In this document: positions 24,720-32,492 of the stretch, in pieces | How positions within the stretch are numbered: position 1 is the stretch's first letter | Layout of the letters: each line of letters opens with the position of its first letter | Assembly: GCA_021786815.1 (NCBI GenBank) | Contig: JAJYMR010000107.1 | Coordinates: forward strand, 1-39,088 | Reading direction: 5' to 3' | From: Deltaproteobacteria bacterium | GTDB lineage: Bacteria > Desulfobacterota > Binatia > Binatales > Binataceae | DNA: 39,088 bases | Notes under the pieces: generated by a model | Database searches by the model: none | The model's input: only the letters and a program-made list of their open reading frames with translations | What the model was told of the DNA's origin: nothing | Position numbers and translations under genes: made by a program

Positions 24720-25433
24720 ATGCAATCGGTGGCTGCCGCGCGCGAGGAGATTCGCAACCGGGCGCTCGAAATTGAGCGCCAGGTTCAAGAGGGCCGCTAT
24801 CGGCCAGGACCGTGGGAGGCGCTGCTCCAGGATGCACGCGGGCTGCCGCGCCAGGAGCGCGCCTCGCTCGCCGAGGATATCTCGCGGGTAAGCAGGGAGC
24901 TCCATCTGCGCGACGGACGCCACACGCTTCCGGTCGGCACCGCGCTCGTGCTCGAGGGGCTCGCCGCGCTGATGGGCGCGATCTTCCTTGTGCTTGCGGT
25001 GCAGCGCGAGTCGAACCTGTTCGGGATACTGGCCGCGCTCGTGTGGGTTGCGAGCTTCGAGCCGCTGCTCAAGGTCGCCGTCGGCTACGCGGTCGGAATC
25101 GACTACGAGTACGCCTACCTGTGGGGATTCGAGCCGCGCTTCAAGATGCGCTACGGCGAATTCCTGGCCGCGCCGCGATGGGGGCGGATTGCGCTGCACG
25201 TCGCGGGGATGGCCGGGTCGCCGCTCGGCGCGTGGCTGACGGCGATCTGCATGGGCGATACGACCTGGTTCGCAAGGATGGTCGCCTGGATCATTTTCTG
25301 GCTGGTTGTCGCGATAAACCTTGTCTCGCTTGGCGCGGGACTTGCCGGGCTCAAGCGCCTGGGCAGATTGAATTTGTCCCTCAGCAGCGGCGGCGTGGCC
25401 GGGCGCGAGCTTCGCGAGGCGCTGGAGATCTGA
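24720..25433 (+). CDS. Uncharacterised membrane protein with an N-terminal coiled-coil-like helix
   Basis: 237 residues. The first 60 or so are charged and helical (AAREEIRNRALEIERQVQEG). Hydrophobic segments follow at about 75-95, 100-125, 160-185 and 190-215, suggesting four membrane spans with a conserved-looking EYAYLWGFEPRFKMRYGEF loop between spans two and three. No family recognised. ATG 24720 has GGAGGAGGT nine bases upstream, a strong site. It ends the seven-gene run begun by slt and may serve lipid or quinone metabolism by association with MenA; that is a guess. Confidence 0.75.
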   Translation: MQSVAAAREEIRNRALEIERQVQEGRYRPGPWEALLQDARGLPRQERASLAEDISRVSRELHLRDGRHTLPVGTALVLEGLAALMGAIFLVLAVQRESNLFGILAALVWVASFEPLLKVAVGYAVGIDYEYAYLWGFEPRFKMRYGEFLAAPRWGRIALHVAGMAGSPLGAWLTAICMGDTTWFARMVAWIIFWLVVAINLVSLGAGLAGLKRLGRLNLSLSSGGVAGRELREALEI

Positions 25434-25495
25434 CGCCTCGACGGCGCCGGTGCGAAAGGCGCGATGGGCGCGGCAGGTGTGTCGCCGCGCGGGGT

Positions 25496-26281
25496 CTATT
25501 TTCGATCGAGATAAGGCAGCCGGGGCGGCGAAGTCTCGAACTCCGAGACCAGCGCCTGATAGCTTTCAAGATCGTCCACGGTTCCGAAGTATCCGCGATG
25601 CGCATAGCCGAAAACGGGCAGCCCCTGAGCAACCATCGGGCCGAAAAGACCCGTCATCAGGCTCCACGGCGCTGACCTGGGAATAAGGTCGAGCACGGCA
25701 GGCTCCGCCACCCACGCGCCACAATACATCCAGGGCGAGAGCGTGGCGGGATCGCAGTCCTTCAATTCGGCCGGATAATCGTCAAACGATACGGGCGCGC
25801 GGCTCTTCAGCAGGCGTATCCGCCGCACGCGCGAGTCGGAATCAATCTCGATACGGCTATAGGTCTCCAGGTTGTCGGGACGGTAGAGCCCAAGCGTCGC
25901 GAGCGCGCCGCGTTCGCGATGGAACCGGAGCATCGCGCCGACATCGAGGTCGCTGATACTGTCGCTGTTGGCGACGGCGAAAGTTCCGTCGCCCAGGAAG
26001 TCGCGCAGCGCGTTGAGCGGGCCGCCGGTGCCGAGCAGTGTGGGTTCGGGTGAATAGATTATCTCAAGCCCGAGCGAGGAGCCGTCGCCAAGCCGCTTCT
26101 GAATCTCGCCGGCCAGGTGATGCACGTTGATTACGACCGTGCTTATGCCCGCGCGCTTGAGCATCAGGAGCGGATAATGGATTAGCGGGCGTCCGCCGAC
26201 TTCGAGCATCGGCTTGGGTACGCTTTCGGTGAGCGGCCTGACCCGTTCGCCGAGTCCCGCCGCGAGAACAAGAGCCTTCAT
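25496..26281 (-). CDS. murU: Sugar-1-phosphate nucleotidyltransferase, MurU-like
   Basis: 261 residues. The nucleotidyltransferase signature LAAGLGERVRPLTESVPKPM (6-25) includes the catalytic Arg and Lys; ANSDSISDLD in the middle holds the metal-binding Asp. It should join a sugar 1-phosphate to NTP. Its neighbour 18 bases upstream is a phosphotransferase of the AmgK type; the AmgK-MurU pair converts MurNAc to UDP-MurNAc in peptidoglycan recycling. This protein is longer than P. putida MurU, and the GTGGPLNAL motif also fits mannose-1-phosphate guanylyltransferases, so the sugar is inferred from context. Confidence 0.8.
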   Translation of the reverse strand: MKALVLAAGLGERVRPLTESVPKPMLEVGGRPLIHYPLLMLKRAGISTVVINVHHLAGEIQKRLGDGSSLGLEIIYSPEPTLLGTGGPLNALRDFLGDGTFAVANSDSISDLDVGAMLRFHRERGALATLGLYRPDNLETYSRIEIDSDSRVRRIRLLKSRAPVSFDDYPAELKDCDPATLSPWMYCGAWVAEPAVLDLIPRSAPWSLMTGLFGPMVAQGLPVFGYAHRGYFGTVDDLESYQALVSEFETSPPRLPYLDRK

Positions 26282-26299
26282 CGCGATCGCATCCGTATC

Positions 26300-27352
26300 C
26301 TACGCGGCCAGCGCCCCGGCAAGGCGCGGAAACTCGTCGCTCATCCTGGAGAGCATCCTTCGCGCCTGCGCAAGCGCGTACGGTACATAGCGCGCGTAGC
26401 CGGCGGTTCCGTGCCGTTCCAGATAGATAAAGCGCCCGATCACCTTGAGCGCGTGCTGCAGGACGCAAAGCCTGTAGCTTGCGAGAAATTCCTCGTACGA
26501 GAGCGCAAGCCCGCCTGCGCGCATCCGGCCGGCGTAATAGAAATCGAGGAGCCGGCTTTCGATTGCGGGGGTTATCAGCTCCGCGGCGTCGCGCGTGGTG
26601 AGCAGGACCGCGAGATCCTGCGCCGCCGGCGCCATCAGCGCGTCCTGGAAGTCGATGATGCGGACGCGGCCGTTGTCCTGCACGAAGAGATTGTTGCCGT
26701 GGAAGTCGCGATGGGAGAAAACGCGGGGCAGCCGGCCAAGCCGGCGCGCCAGTTGCGCGACGTCGTCTCGCAGCGCGTGCGGGTCAGCGCCCTGCGCAAC
26801 CTCGGCAAGCCCGTATTCGACGAACTGCTCCATCTCCCACGCGAACAGCCGCTCGTCGTAGGCGACGCTGAACGCGACGCATCGCGCGTCACGCCTTTGC
26901 GTTCCCTCGGCGTGAATGCGGACCAGCTCGCGAACAGCGTCACGGTAGAGATCGGCCGCGTCCCCGGAGCGCGCGGCGTCAGCGAGCGCCGTCGAGCCGA
27001 CGTCCTCGACCAGCAGCGCGCGCTCGGCCGCCGACCATGCGTACAGCTCCGGCACCGGCACGTCGAACGACTTTAGAAAGCGGTGCACGTTGACCCACGG
27101 CGGTTCGCGCATCGATTTGGGGTAGAGCCCGAGCGCGCGCGCGTACATCGGTAAATCGTCGGGCCCTAGATCGACGACGATCACGCTTTCCGGCGTCTGT
27201 TTCCTGCGGCGCGCAAGCGCGATACGCCAGAAGCGGCGCGCGGACGCGTCGCCCTTGAGCGGGGTCTGGGAGAGCGCCTCGGCGTCGCGCCATTTGGCCG
27301 CGATTGCCGACGACGCCCACGCCAGTGCGCCATCTTCGCACTTCGGATTCAC
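26300..27352 (-). CDS. amgK: Aminoglycoside-phosphotransferase-fold sugar kinase, AmgK-like
   Basis: About 350 residues. LKGDASARRFWRI near the N-terminus is the AmgK-type nucleotide loop. The catalytic HRDFHGNNLFV is at about 212 and the metal-binding IIDFQDALMAP at about 231. AmgK phosphorylates the anomeric carbon of MurNAc and GlcNAc, feeding MurU. The start GTG 27352 is the first in-frame start codon before the domain; there is no Shine-Dalgarno. TATAGAAT (27361-27368, minus strand) lies only eight bases before it, so the message may be leaderless. The same frame continues upstream as antisense of nuoA and nuoC and is not used. Confidence 0.8.
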   Translation of the reverse strand: MNPKCEDGALAWASSAIAAKWRDAEALSQTPLKGDASARRFWRIALARRRKQTPESVIVVDLGPDDLPMYARALGLYPKSMREPPWVNVHRFLKSFDVPVPELYAWSAAERALLVEDVGSTALADAARSGDAADLYRDAVRELVRIHAEGTQRRDARCVAFSVAYDERLFAWEMEQFVEYGLAEVAQGADPHALRDDVAQLARRLGRLPRVFSHRDFHGNNLFVQDNGRVRIIDFQDALMAPAAQDLAVLLTTRDAAELITPAIESRLLDFYYAGRMRAGGLALSYEEFLASYRLCVLQHALKVIGRFIYLERHGTAGYARYVPYALAQARRMLSRMSDEFPRLAGALAA

Positions 27353-27532
27353 GCCCGAGGATTCTATAGGCTGGTGCCCGCGCCTTCCACTTTTCTCCCG
27401 GGAAGCGGAAGCTGTAGTCAGCCGATTGAGACGGTCCCAACGCTGCCTGAGCGTGGGCCGGATTATCCTCCAAATTTGGTCTGAATTTCTGCAGAATGAA
27501 GGGCTGGACGCTGTTTGGAAGGAATTGGAAGC

Positions 27533-27562
27533 TTGTTTAGGGACTCTCAGGTCGGGTATGGA
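27533..27562 (+). promoter_or_regulatory. Possible promoter of the nuoACD genes
   Basis: TTGTTT (27533-27538), an 18-base spacer, then TATGGA (27557-27562), in a 249-base gap that is more AT-rich than its surroundings. It lies 40 bases before the nuoA ATG. Several other weak hexamers are nearby, so this is only the best of a few. Confidence 0.3.
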
Positions 27563-27601
27563 TAGAGAGAGAATTTTGGCTCGTATCGCGGAAGAAATCG
27601 G

Positions 27602-27955
27602 ATGGAGATCTGGCTTCCTATCGTAGTGACGCTGGTTGTGGCGGGTGTGATCGTCGGCGTGATGGTGACCATCCACAGCACCCTCGGGCCCAAGCGGCCT
27701 TCGGCGGTGAAGGGCGAGGCCTTCGAGTGCGGCAATCCGCCGAGCGGCAGCGCGTGGGGACGTTTTTCGGTTCGGTTCTACCTGACCGCGCTGCTGTTCC
27801 TGGTTTTCGACGTCGAAATCATCTTCCTTTATCCGTGGGCGGTGGAGTTGAGAAAGCTCGGGATGTTCGGCTTCGTCGAGGCATTGATCTTCATCGCGAT
27901 TCTTTTCGTCGGACTGATATACGCGTGGGAACGCGGGGCGCTTGACTGGGATTGA
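27602..27955 (+). CDS. nuoA: NADH-quinone oxidoreductase subunit A
   Basis: 117 residues, three membrane helices (about 5-27, 60-82, 88-108). EAFECGNPPSG and LLFLVFDVEIIFLYPWA are diagnostic of NuoA, the small subunit lining the quinone channel of complex I. ATG 27602 has no strong Shine-Dalgarno. In most genomes nuoB follows directly; here the next gene is nuoC after a 79-base structured spacer. Confidence 0.95.
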   Translation: MEIWLPIVVTLVVAGVIVGVMVTIHSTLGPKRPSAVKGEAFECGNPPSGSAWGRFSVRFYLTALLFLVFDVEIIFLYPWAVELRKLGMFGFVEALIFIAILFVGLIYAWERGALDWD

Positions 27956-27963
27956 TTCCCGCG

Positions 27964-28018
27964 CGGCGAAGGGTTTCGCCGTTTGCGGGCGCGACGCCTT
28001 TTGACGGGCCGGCCCGCA
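27964..28018 (+). other. Structured spacer between nuoA and nuoC, where nuoB is expected
   Basis: CGGCGAA-GGGT-TTCGCCG (27964-27981) is a perfect seven-base hairpin followed by TTT. TGCGGGC (27984-27990) can pair with GCCCGCA (28012-28018), and GGGCCGGCCC (28006-28015) is a perfect palindrome. It could be an attenuator or an RNA-processing site that sets the subunit ratio. No coding signal is seen in it. Confidence 0.4.
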
Positions 28019-28034
28019 GCCTGGAACGAAAACG

Positions 28035-28535
28035 ATGCTTACCGACAAACTCAAACAACGCTTTGGCGCCGATATTCTCGACTCACACAGCGAGCACGGC
28101 AACGACACGATCGTCGTCGGCCGCGAGCGCGCACTGGATATCATGCGCGCGCTTCGTGACGAGGCGGACTTCGGTTTCGAGTTCCTGATCGATGTGACCG
28201 CGGTGGACCGGCTCGGACGCGAGCCGCGCTTCGACGTGGTTTATCATCTGAAGTCGATGTCGTGCGGTCATCGGCTGCGCGTCAAGGTTATGGTGCCCGA
28301 GGGCGACGCGTGGGTTTCGAGCATGACGGCGCTGTGGAAGTCGGCGGACTGGCTCGAACGCGAGTGCTACGACATGTTCGGAATCGACTTCCGGGGTCAT
28401 CCCGATCTGCGCCGCATCCTGCTCTACGATTCATTCAAGGGCCATCCGCTGCGCAAGGACTACCCCTACCAGCAGCGGCATCCGATCGTTCCCGAGACCG
28501 ATCCGATCGTGAACCCGCTACATCCGTCCCGATGA
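28035..28535 (+). CDS. nuoC: NADH-quinone oxidoreductase subunit C
   Basis: 166 residues, the normal size of an unfused NuoC (30 kDa subunit). FLIDVTAVD, VYHLKSM, WLERECYDMFGIDFRGHPDL and GHPLRKDYPY are the conserved blocks. It is part of the peripheral arm and binds NuoD. ATG 28035 has GGAACG about seven bases upstream. nuoD follows after 40 bases. Confidence 0.95.
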   Translation: MLTDKLKQRFGADILDSHSEHGNDTIVVGRERALDIMRALRDEADFGFEFLIDVTAVDRLGREPRFDVVYHLKSMSCGHRLRVKVMVPEGDAWVSSMTALWKSADWLERECYDMFGIDFRGHPDLRRILLYDSFKGHPLRKDYPYQQRHPIVPETDPIVNPLHPSR

Positions 28536-28575
28536 CCATTATCGGGCGACAGATGGTCTCGTTATAGGCGCATAA

Positions 28576-29790
28576 ATGGCACTTCCGGCACGTTGGCAGC
28601 AGAAGCTAGAGGCCGCGGACCCGGCCGAAGAGATAATGCAACTCCAGATGGGGCCGTCGCATCCCGCCTCGCACGGCACCGTCAAGTTCAACCTGAAGCT
28701 CGACGGCGAGCATATCGCCGACTGCGACGTCGAGGTCGGCTATCTCCATCGCGCCTTCGAGAAGATGTGCGAGCAGGGAACCTGGACCCAGTGCTTCCCC
28801 TACACGGATCGCCTCAACTACGCCTCGCCGGTGATCAACAACGTCGGCTTCGCGCTCGCGGTCGAAAAGCTTTGCGACGTCGAGGTGACGGAGCGATGCA
28901 AGTACCTGCGCGTCATCATGAGCGAGGTCTCGCGCATCACCGACCATCTTACGTGTCTCGGGATGGCGGCTGCCGAGGCCGGTGCGCAGACGGTCGCATT
29001 CTACACGCTCGAGGCGCGCGAACTTCTCTACGATCTGGTTGAGGCCGTAACCGGAGCGCGACTTACGGTCACCTGGTGTCGTGTCGGTGGCCTTGCCCAT
29101 GACCTGCCCGATGACTTCAATGACCGGCTCGCGAACGCGCTCAAAAATCTCGACTCGGTCCTCTCGGATTGCGACCAACTGCTGTCGCGCAACCGCGTGT
29201 TCATCGATCGGATGTCGGGCGTGGGCATGCTGTCGTCGGCCGACGCGATCTCCTACGGGATAACCGGCCCGCTGCTGCGCGCGACCGGCGTCGCTCACGA
29301 TCTCAGAAAGGCCGATCCCTACCTGGTCTACGACCGCTTCGATTTCGAGATCCCAACGGGCAAGCACGGCGACAATTACGACCGGTTCAATGTGCGCTTT
29401 CGCGAGATGCATCAGTCGAAACGGATCATCGAGCAGGCGATGGAGCATCTGCCGGACGGCCCCGTGATGATCGACGATCCGCGCCTGGTGCTTCCGCCCA
29501 AGGAACGGGTTTACAACTCGATCGAAGGCCTGATGAACCACTTCAAGATCATCATGGAGGGCATCAAGGTCCCCGCCGGCGAGGTCTATCAGGCGGTCGA
29601 GGGCGCAAACGGCGAACTTGGCTTCTACGTGGTGAGCGACGGAAGCGGCCGGCCGTATCGGGTGCGCGTGAGGCCGCCGTGCTTTATCGCGATGGGCGCG
29701 CTGAACAAGATACTCATCGGGCACATGATCGCCGACATCATCACGACCTTCGGCATGCTCAACATGATCGGCGGCGAATGCGACCGCTGA
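28576..29790 (+). CDS. nuoD: NADH-quinone oxidoreductase subunit D
   Basis: 404 residues, full length. LQMGPSHPASHGTVKF, EVGYLHRAFEKMCEQGTW, SRITDHLTCLGMAAAE and the C-terminal MIGGECDR are NuoD (49 kDa) blocks; with NuoB it forms the quinone-reduction site. The stop is followed by a strong terminator 31 bases later, so nuoD ends the transcript. None of nuoE to nuoN is in the window. Confidence 0.95.
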   Translation: MALPARWQQKLEAADPAEEIMQLQMGPSHPASHGTVKFNLKLDGEHIADCDVEVGYLHRAFEKMCEQGTWTQCFPYTDRLNYASPVINNVGFALAVEKLCDVEVTERCKYLRVIMSEVSRITDHLTCLGMAAAEAGAQTVAFYTLEARELLYDLVEAVTGARLTVTWCRVGGLAHDLPDDFNDRLANALKNLDSVLSDCDQLLSRNRVFIDRMSGVGMLSSADAISYGITGPLLRATGVAHDLRKADPYLVYDRFDFEIPTGKHGDNYDRFNVRFREMHQSKRIIEQAMEHLPDGPVMIDDPRLVLPPKERVYNSIEGLMNHFKIIMEGIKVPAGEVYQAVEGANGELGFYVVSDGSGRPYRVRVRPPCFIAMGALNKILIGHMIADIITTFGMLNMIGGECDR

Positions 29791-29820
29791 CCCGGCGGCA
29801 AACTCAACAGACAGCTAGCT

Positions 29821-29868
29821 GAAATGCAAAACGCCCGTGGCCGAAAAGCCTGCGGGCGTTTTCATTTC
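29821..29868 (+). terminator. Rho-independent terminator after nuoD
   Basis: GAAATG-C-AAAACGCCCG pairs with CGGGCGTTTT-CATTTC: a 16-base stem with one bulged C and a 15-base loop. The A-run and T-run make it able to stop transcription in both directions. It closes the nuoACD transcript. Confidence 0.9.
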
Positions 29869-29984
29869 CTCAGCCGGGCGCCCCGCTTCGGCCAATCATC
29901 GCGAGTCCGGCCACCGGGCTTCCGTGGAGAGAAAAATGCCCATCGGCACGTGAGCGTTGGGCAGATTTTTGATAGCTTTGGCGA

Positions 29985-30028
29985 ACCCGCACCCGCCAAT
30001 GTGGAAACTTCAGGTTAACTGTGCGGGT
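29985..30028 (+). promoter_or_regulatory. Leader hairpin upstream of the lipoprotein operon
   Basis: ACCCGCAC (29985-29992) is perfectly complementary to GTGCGGGT (30021-30028), separated by 28 bases, ending 14 bases before the ATG of the first lipoprotein. It could affect translation, or the loop (with GGTTAAC) could hold an operator. No certain promoter hexamers were seen. Confidence 0.3.
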
Positions 30029-30042
30029 GAGAAATGTAGCGC

Positions 30043-30639
30043 ATGCATACTTCAGGGGGGCGAAAGGTGTGGCTATGGTTGCCGGCGGCGGTAATGCTCC
30101 TGGTCGCCGGTTGCGCGACACCTCAGTGGAATACCGGGTTTCCCGAGGTCCATCTCCAGAAGCCGAAGAGCGGTGCGCTGGTAATCGGCGTGGCCCAGGC
30201 GGAAGATTCCCGCGCCAGTCAGGTGATCGGCATGCGGGGAAGAGCCGAACTTCTCGCGGGTCCCGAACTCGGGAATTATATTGAGCGTAAATTCCGCAAC
30301 GGCCTGACTGACTGGGGCTTTGATCCCGTCGAGGCTCTGGATCCCGCCAAAACTTCCGTCAAGCAGCCCTACAAGGTCCTTGTGGTCACGCTGCGGTCGG
30401 CCAGGTTCAGTTGGTCGGGGATGCTATCCGGGGCTGCCGAGAGCACGATCGGGATTGCGGTTAAGGTATATTCGCCCGCGAGTAAACTGATTTACTCCAG
30501 GGATTTTACCGGCAATTCGTCCGCGCGAGCCCACATGATCAAAACGGGAGTAGCCGCGGGTGATCTGGTCGCGCCGGCGGCCGACGAGGCCGTTTCGTCG
30601 GCGTTTGCGGACCCGCAGTTTGAGAAGGCCCTGCGATGA
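30043..30639 (+). CDS. YajG-like lipoprotein, first paralogue
   Basis: 198 residues. Signal peptide with lipobox VAGC (Cys24). The mature part has IGVAQAEDSRAS, LLAGPELGNYIERKFRNGL, GFDPVEALDPAK, KVLVVTLRSA and a final AADEAVSSAFADPQFEKALR. This order of elements (DSR motif, amphipathic helix, beta-sheet, Asp-Glu-Ala helix) resembles the YajG/Lipoprotein_16 family, whose role is unknown. That match is by memory of the architecture. ATG 30043 lacks a good Shine-Dalgarno; GTG 30067 after a GGGGGG run is a possible alternative. A diverged copy follows directly. Confidence 0.75.
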   Translation: MHTSGGRKVWLWLPAAVMLLVAGCATPQWNTGFPEVHLQKPKSGALVIGVAQAEDSRASQVIGMRGRAELLAGPELGNYIERKFRNGLTDWGFDPVEALDPAKTSVKQPYKVLVVTLRSARFSWSGMLSGAAESTIGIAVKVYSPASKLIYSRDFTGNSSARAHMIKTGVAAGDLVAPAADEAVSSAFADPQFEKALR

Positions 30640-30740
30640 CGGTTCGCTACCTTTCCTGCCGTCGCCTTCGCGAGACGAGAAACAAGAGAGGCGCGATTGA
30701 CGGTGATAACTGCGAGTGCGAAATTCAGTGCATCCTGACG

Positions 30741-31325
30741 ATGCGTAAAGGGGGACACTTGGCGAGGCTTTGCGTGCTGCTCGCTGTAGTGCTCTCGCTC
30801 GCGGGCTGCGCGACCGCAAAAGTAAACTCCGGGTTTCCCGATGTTCCGCTCCGTGAGCCGCACGCCGGCGCGACGAAAATCGGCGTTGCGCGAGTCGAGG
30901 ACTCCCGGGCGAGCAGCGTTGCAGGATCGCTCGGTCCCGGCTGGCTTCGAACCGATTTACTGGCGGGACCCAACCTGCTGAGCTATATCGATCACGAATT
31001 CCGCAATGGACTGGCCGAACGCGGGTTCGACCCCGTAGTGGCGCTCGATCCCGCCAAAGCCTCGCTTGCACAACCGTACAAGATCGTTGTCATAACACTG
31101 CAGTCCGCCACATACGGCTTTCCTGTCTGGATCGATGCAGGATCTTCGATCGCTATCGCCGTCCAGGTCTATGCCCCTCCGCACAAGATGATTTTCGCCG
31201 ACAGCTATTCCGGTGCTCACAGCGGGAAGCCCGCGGTGGGCGGGGGCTCGGTCATCGCGGTCGCCGCCGACGAGGCGGTCAAGGCCGCGCTGGCAGACCC
31301 GAAGCTGGAGAACGCGCTCCGATGA
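30741..31325 (+). CDS. YajG-like lipoprotein, second paralogue
   Basis: About 194 residues with lipobox LAGC. It shares with its upstream neighbour the blocks NSGFPDV, IGVARVEDSRAS, FRNGLAERGFDPVVALDPAK, QPYKIVVITLQSA and ADEAVKAALADPKLENALR, so the two are tandem paralogues. Start is ambiguous. ATG 30741 gives a signal peptide equal in length to the first copy. TTG 30759 follows an AAGGGGG site. ATG 30636 overlaps the previous stop (ATGA) but adds an unlikely 35-residue Cys-rich extension. The stop overlaps the next gene in an ATGA. Confidence 0.72.
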   Translation: MRKGGHLARLCVLLAVVLSLAGCATAKVNSGFPDVPLREPHAGATKIGVARVEDSRASSVAGSLGPGWLRTDLLAGPNLLSYIDHEFRNGLAERGFDPVVALDPAKASLAQPYKIVVITLQSATYGFPVWIDAGSSIAIAVQVYAPPHKMIFADSYSGAHSGKPAVGGGSVIAVAADEAVKAALADPKLENALR

Positions 31326-31915
31326 CATTCGCGCGCGGAGCCCTCGCCGTGATGCTCTCGGCGGCCGTCGCAGCCGCGTCCGGTTGCGCGACGGCGGTTT
31401 ACGGCACGAGCGAAAATATTCCGGTGGCGAGCGATCCGGCGGGAGCGAGCGTGACCGTCGATGGAAAGCCGGCGGGAGACACGCCACTCACCGTGAAACT
31501 GAGCCGTAAGCATGACCACAAAATCCAGATTCAGAAATCCGGATACATAACGTACAAAATCACGACTGAAACTGCGTCAAACCCCGGCGCATGGGTGCCC
31601 TATTTGATTCCGGCGGTCATAGTTCCACCAGTCATTCTGCTGTATTTCGGTGAATTCGAAACAGGCGCCGCGTACAAGATCGTACCCGACAAGATTAATG
31701 CCCACTTGCTGACTGCGGCTGCCGCATCAACATCGGCGCCGTCGGCGACAACCAACGCATCTCCCGCCACGGCCGAGAAACCTGCAGCCACGGCGTCTGC
31801 CTCGGCGGCATCGACGCCGACCGCGGCAGCCTCTGCTTCTGCGGCACCCACGCCTGCACCAACCGCTTCACCTTCCCCCGCGGCTGCTCCTACCCCCGTC
31901 GCGACATCCCAATAA
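31322..31915 (+). CDS. PEGA-domain lipoprotein with a low-complexity tail
   Basis: 197 residues. Lipobox ASGC lies near residue 22. A PEGA-type surface domain follows: IPVASDPAGASVTVDGKPAG and then PLTVKLSRKHDHKIQIQKSG. A hydrophobic segment (WVPYLIPAVIVPPVILLYFG) comes next and could be membrane-inserted. The last 70 residues are Ala/Ser/Thr/Pro only, probably a disordered spacer. It overlaps the second YajG-like gene by four bases, so all three are likely one operon and may form an outer-membrane assembly. There is no homologue of known function that I can name. Confidence 0.75.
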   Translation: MTFARGALAVMLSAAVAAASGCATAVYGTSENIPVASDPAGASVTVDGKPAGDTPLTVKLSRKHDHKIQIQKSGYITYKITTETASNPGAWVPYLIPAVIVPPVILLYFGEFETGAAYKIVPDKINAHLLTAAAASTSAPSATTNASPATAEKPAATASASAASTPTAAASASAAPTPAPTASPSPAAAPTPVATSQ

Positions 31916-32126
31916 CAGCCGAATGCAATCGCCCACGCCCGCCGCGTCAAGTTGCGATGCCAGCCGCAATACCGGAACAGGTTTCTGGTTTGAGCGCCCG
32001 AGCGCAGCGTTCGCGCTTCGCAGCTCGAACAAGGGGGCGGCGCTGCGACAATTCGATGACGTAGCGCCGCACTTGACTATCCGAATACGATGTCCCGACG
32101 CGGGAACGGCGACCGCAGCCGGTGCG

Positions 32127-32492
32127 TTACTCAGTCAGTGTTCCCTTCCACGTCCGTGAAGCCAAATCTATCTCGCCTGTGGCGGCAATTCGGCGGCCGT
32201 CGGAGATCTCCATGGTGCTTGAGGTCTTCCACCGATGTTTCCCGTTGCTCTCGTAGGTGCCCCGACCGATACCGCTCAGAGCCTCGCCGGTGTCGAGGTA
32301 TGCGACCCCGACCTCACTGAAGGTCCCGTCCTTTGGGCCGCCGATGAACGTCGCGGTTTCGAAGATCGCTCCAAAGCCGGTCGCCGTTCCTTCAAGATTT
32401 ACCTTGTTGAGGATGCTCCCGGCGGGTCCGGCCTCGAGAACGACATTGACGATCTTCAATGAAAATTCCCCGATCGCTTTACCTGATGCCAT
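32127..32492 (-). CDS. Small conserved-type protein, probable beta-barrel
   Basis: 121 residues without signal peptide. Regular beta pattern with NLEGTATGFGAIFETATF, SGIGRGTYESNGKHRW and RRIAATGEIDLASRTW. It resembles a family of hypothetical small proteins with an allene-oxide-cyclase/dirigent-like barrel; this is a recollection of the pattern, and the function is unknown. ATG 32492 has GGAG about nine bases upstream. It stands alone, convergent with the PEGA lipoprotein (211-base gap with no feature seen). Confidence 0.65.
   Translation of the reverse strand: MASGKAIGEFSLKIVNVVLEAGPAGSILNKVNLEGTATGFGAIFETATFIGGPKDGTFSEVGVAYLDTGEALSGIGRGTYESNGKHRWKTSSTMEISDGRRIAATGEIDLASRTWKGTLTE

Noticed and set aside
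27353..28144. Upstream extension of the amgK frame
   Set aside because: Antisense to nuoA and nuoC, with no domain; high GC leaves stop codons rare in such frames.
31731..31912. Simple-sequence DNA repeat in the PEGA lipoprotein tail
   Set aside because: The protein is low-complexity, but the codons vary, so there is no tandem DNA repeat of note.
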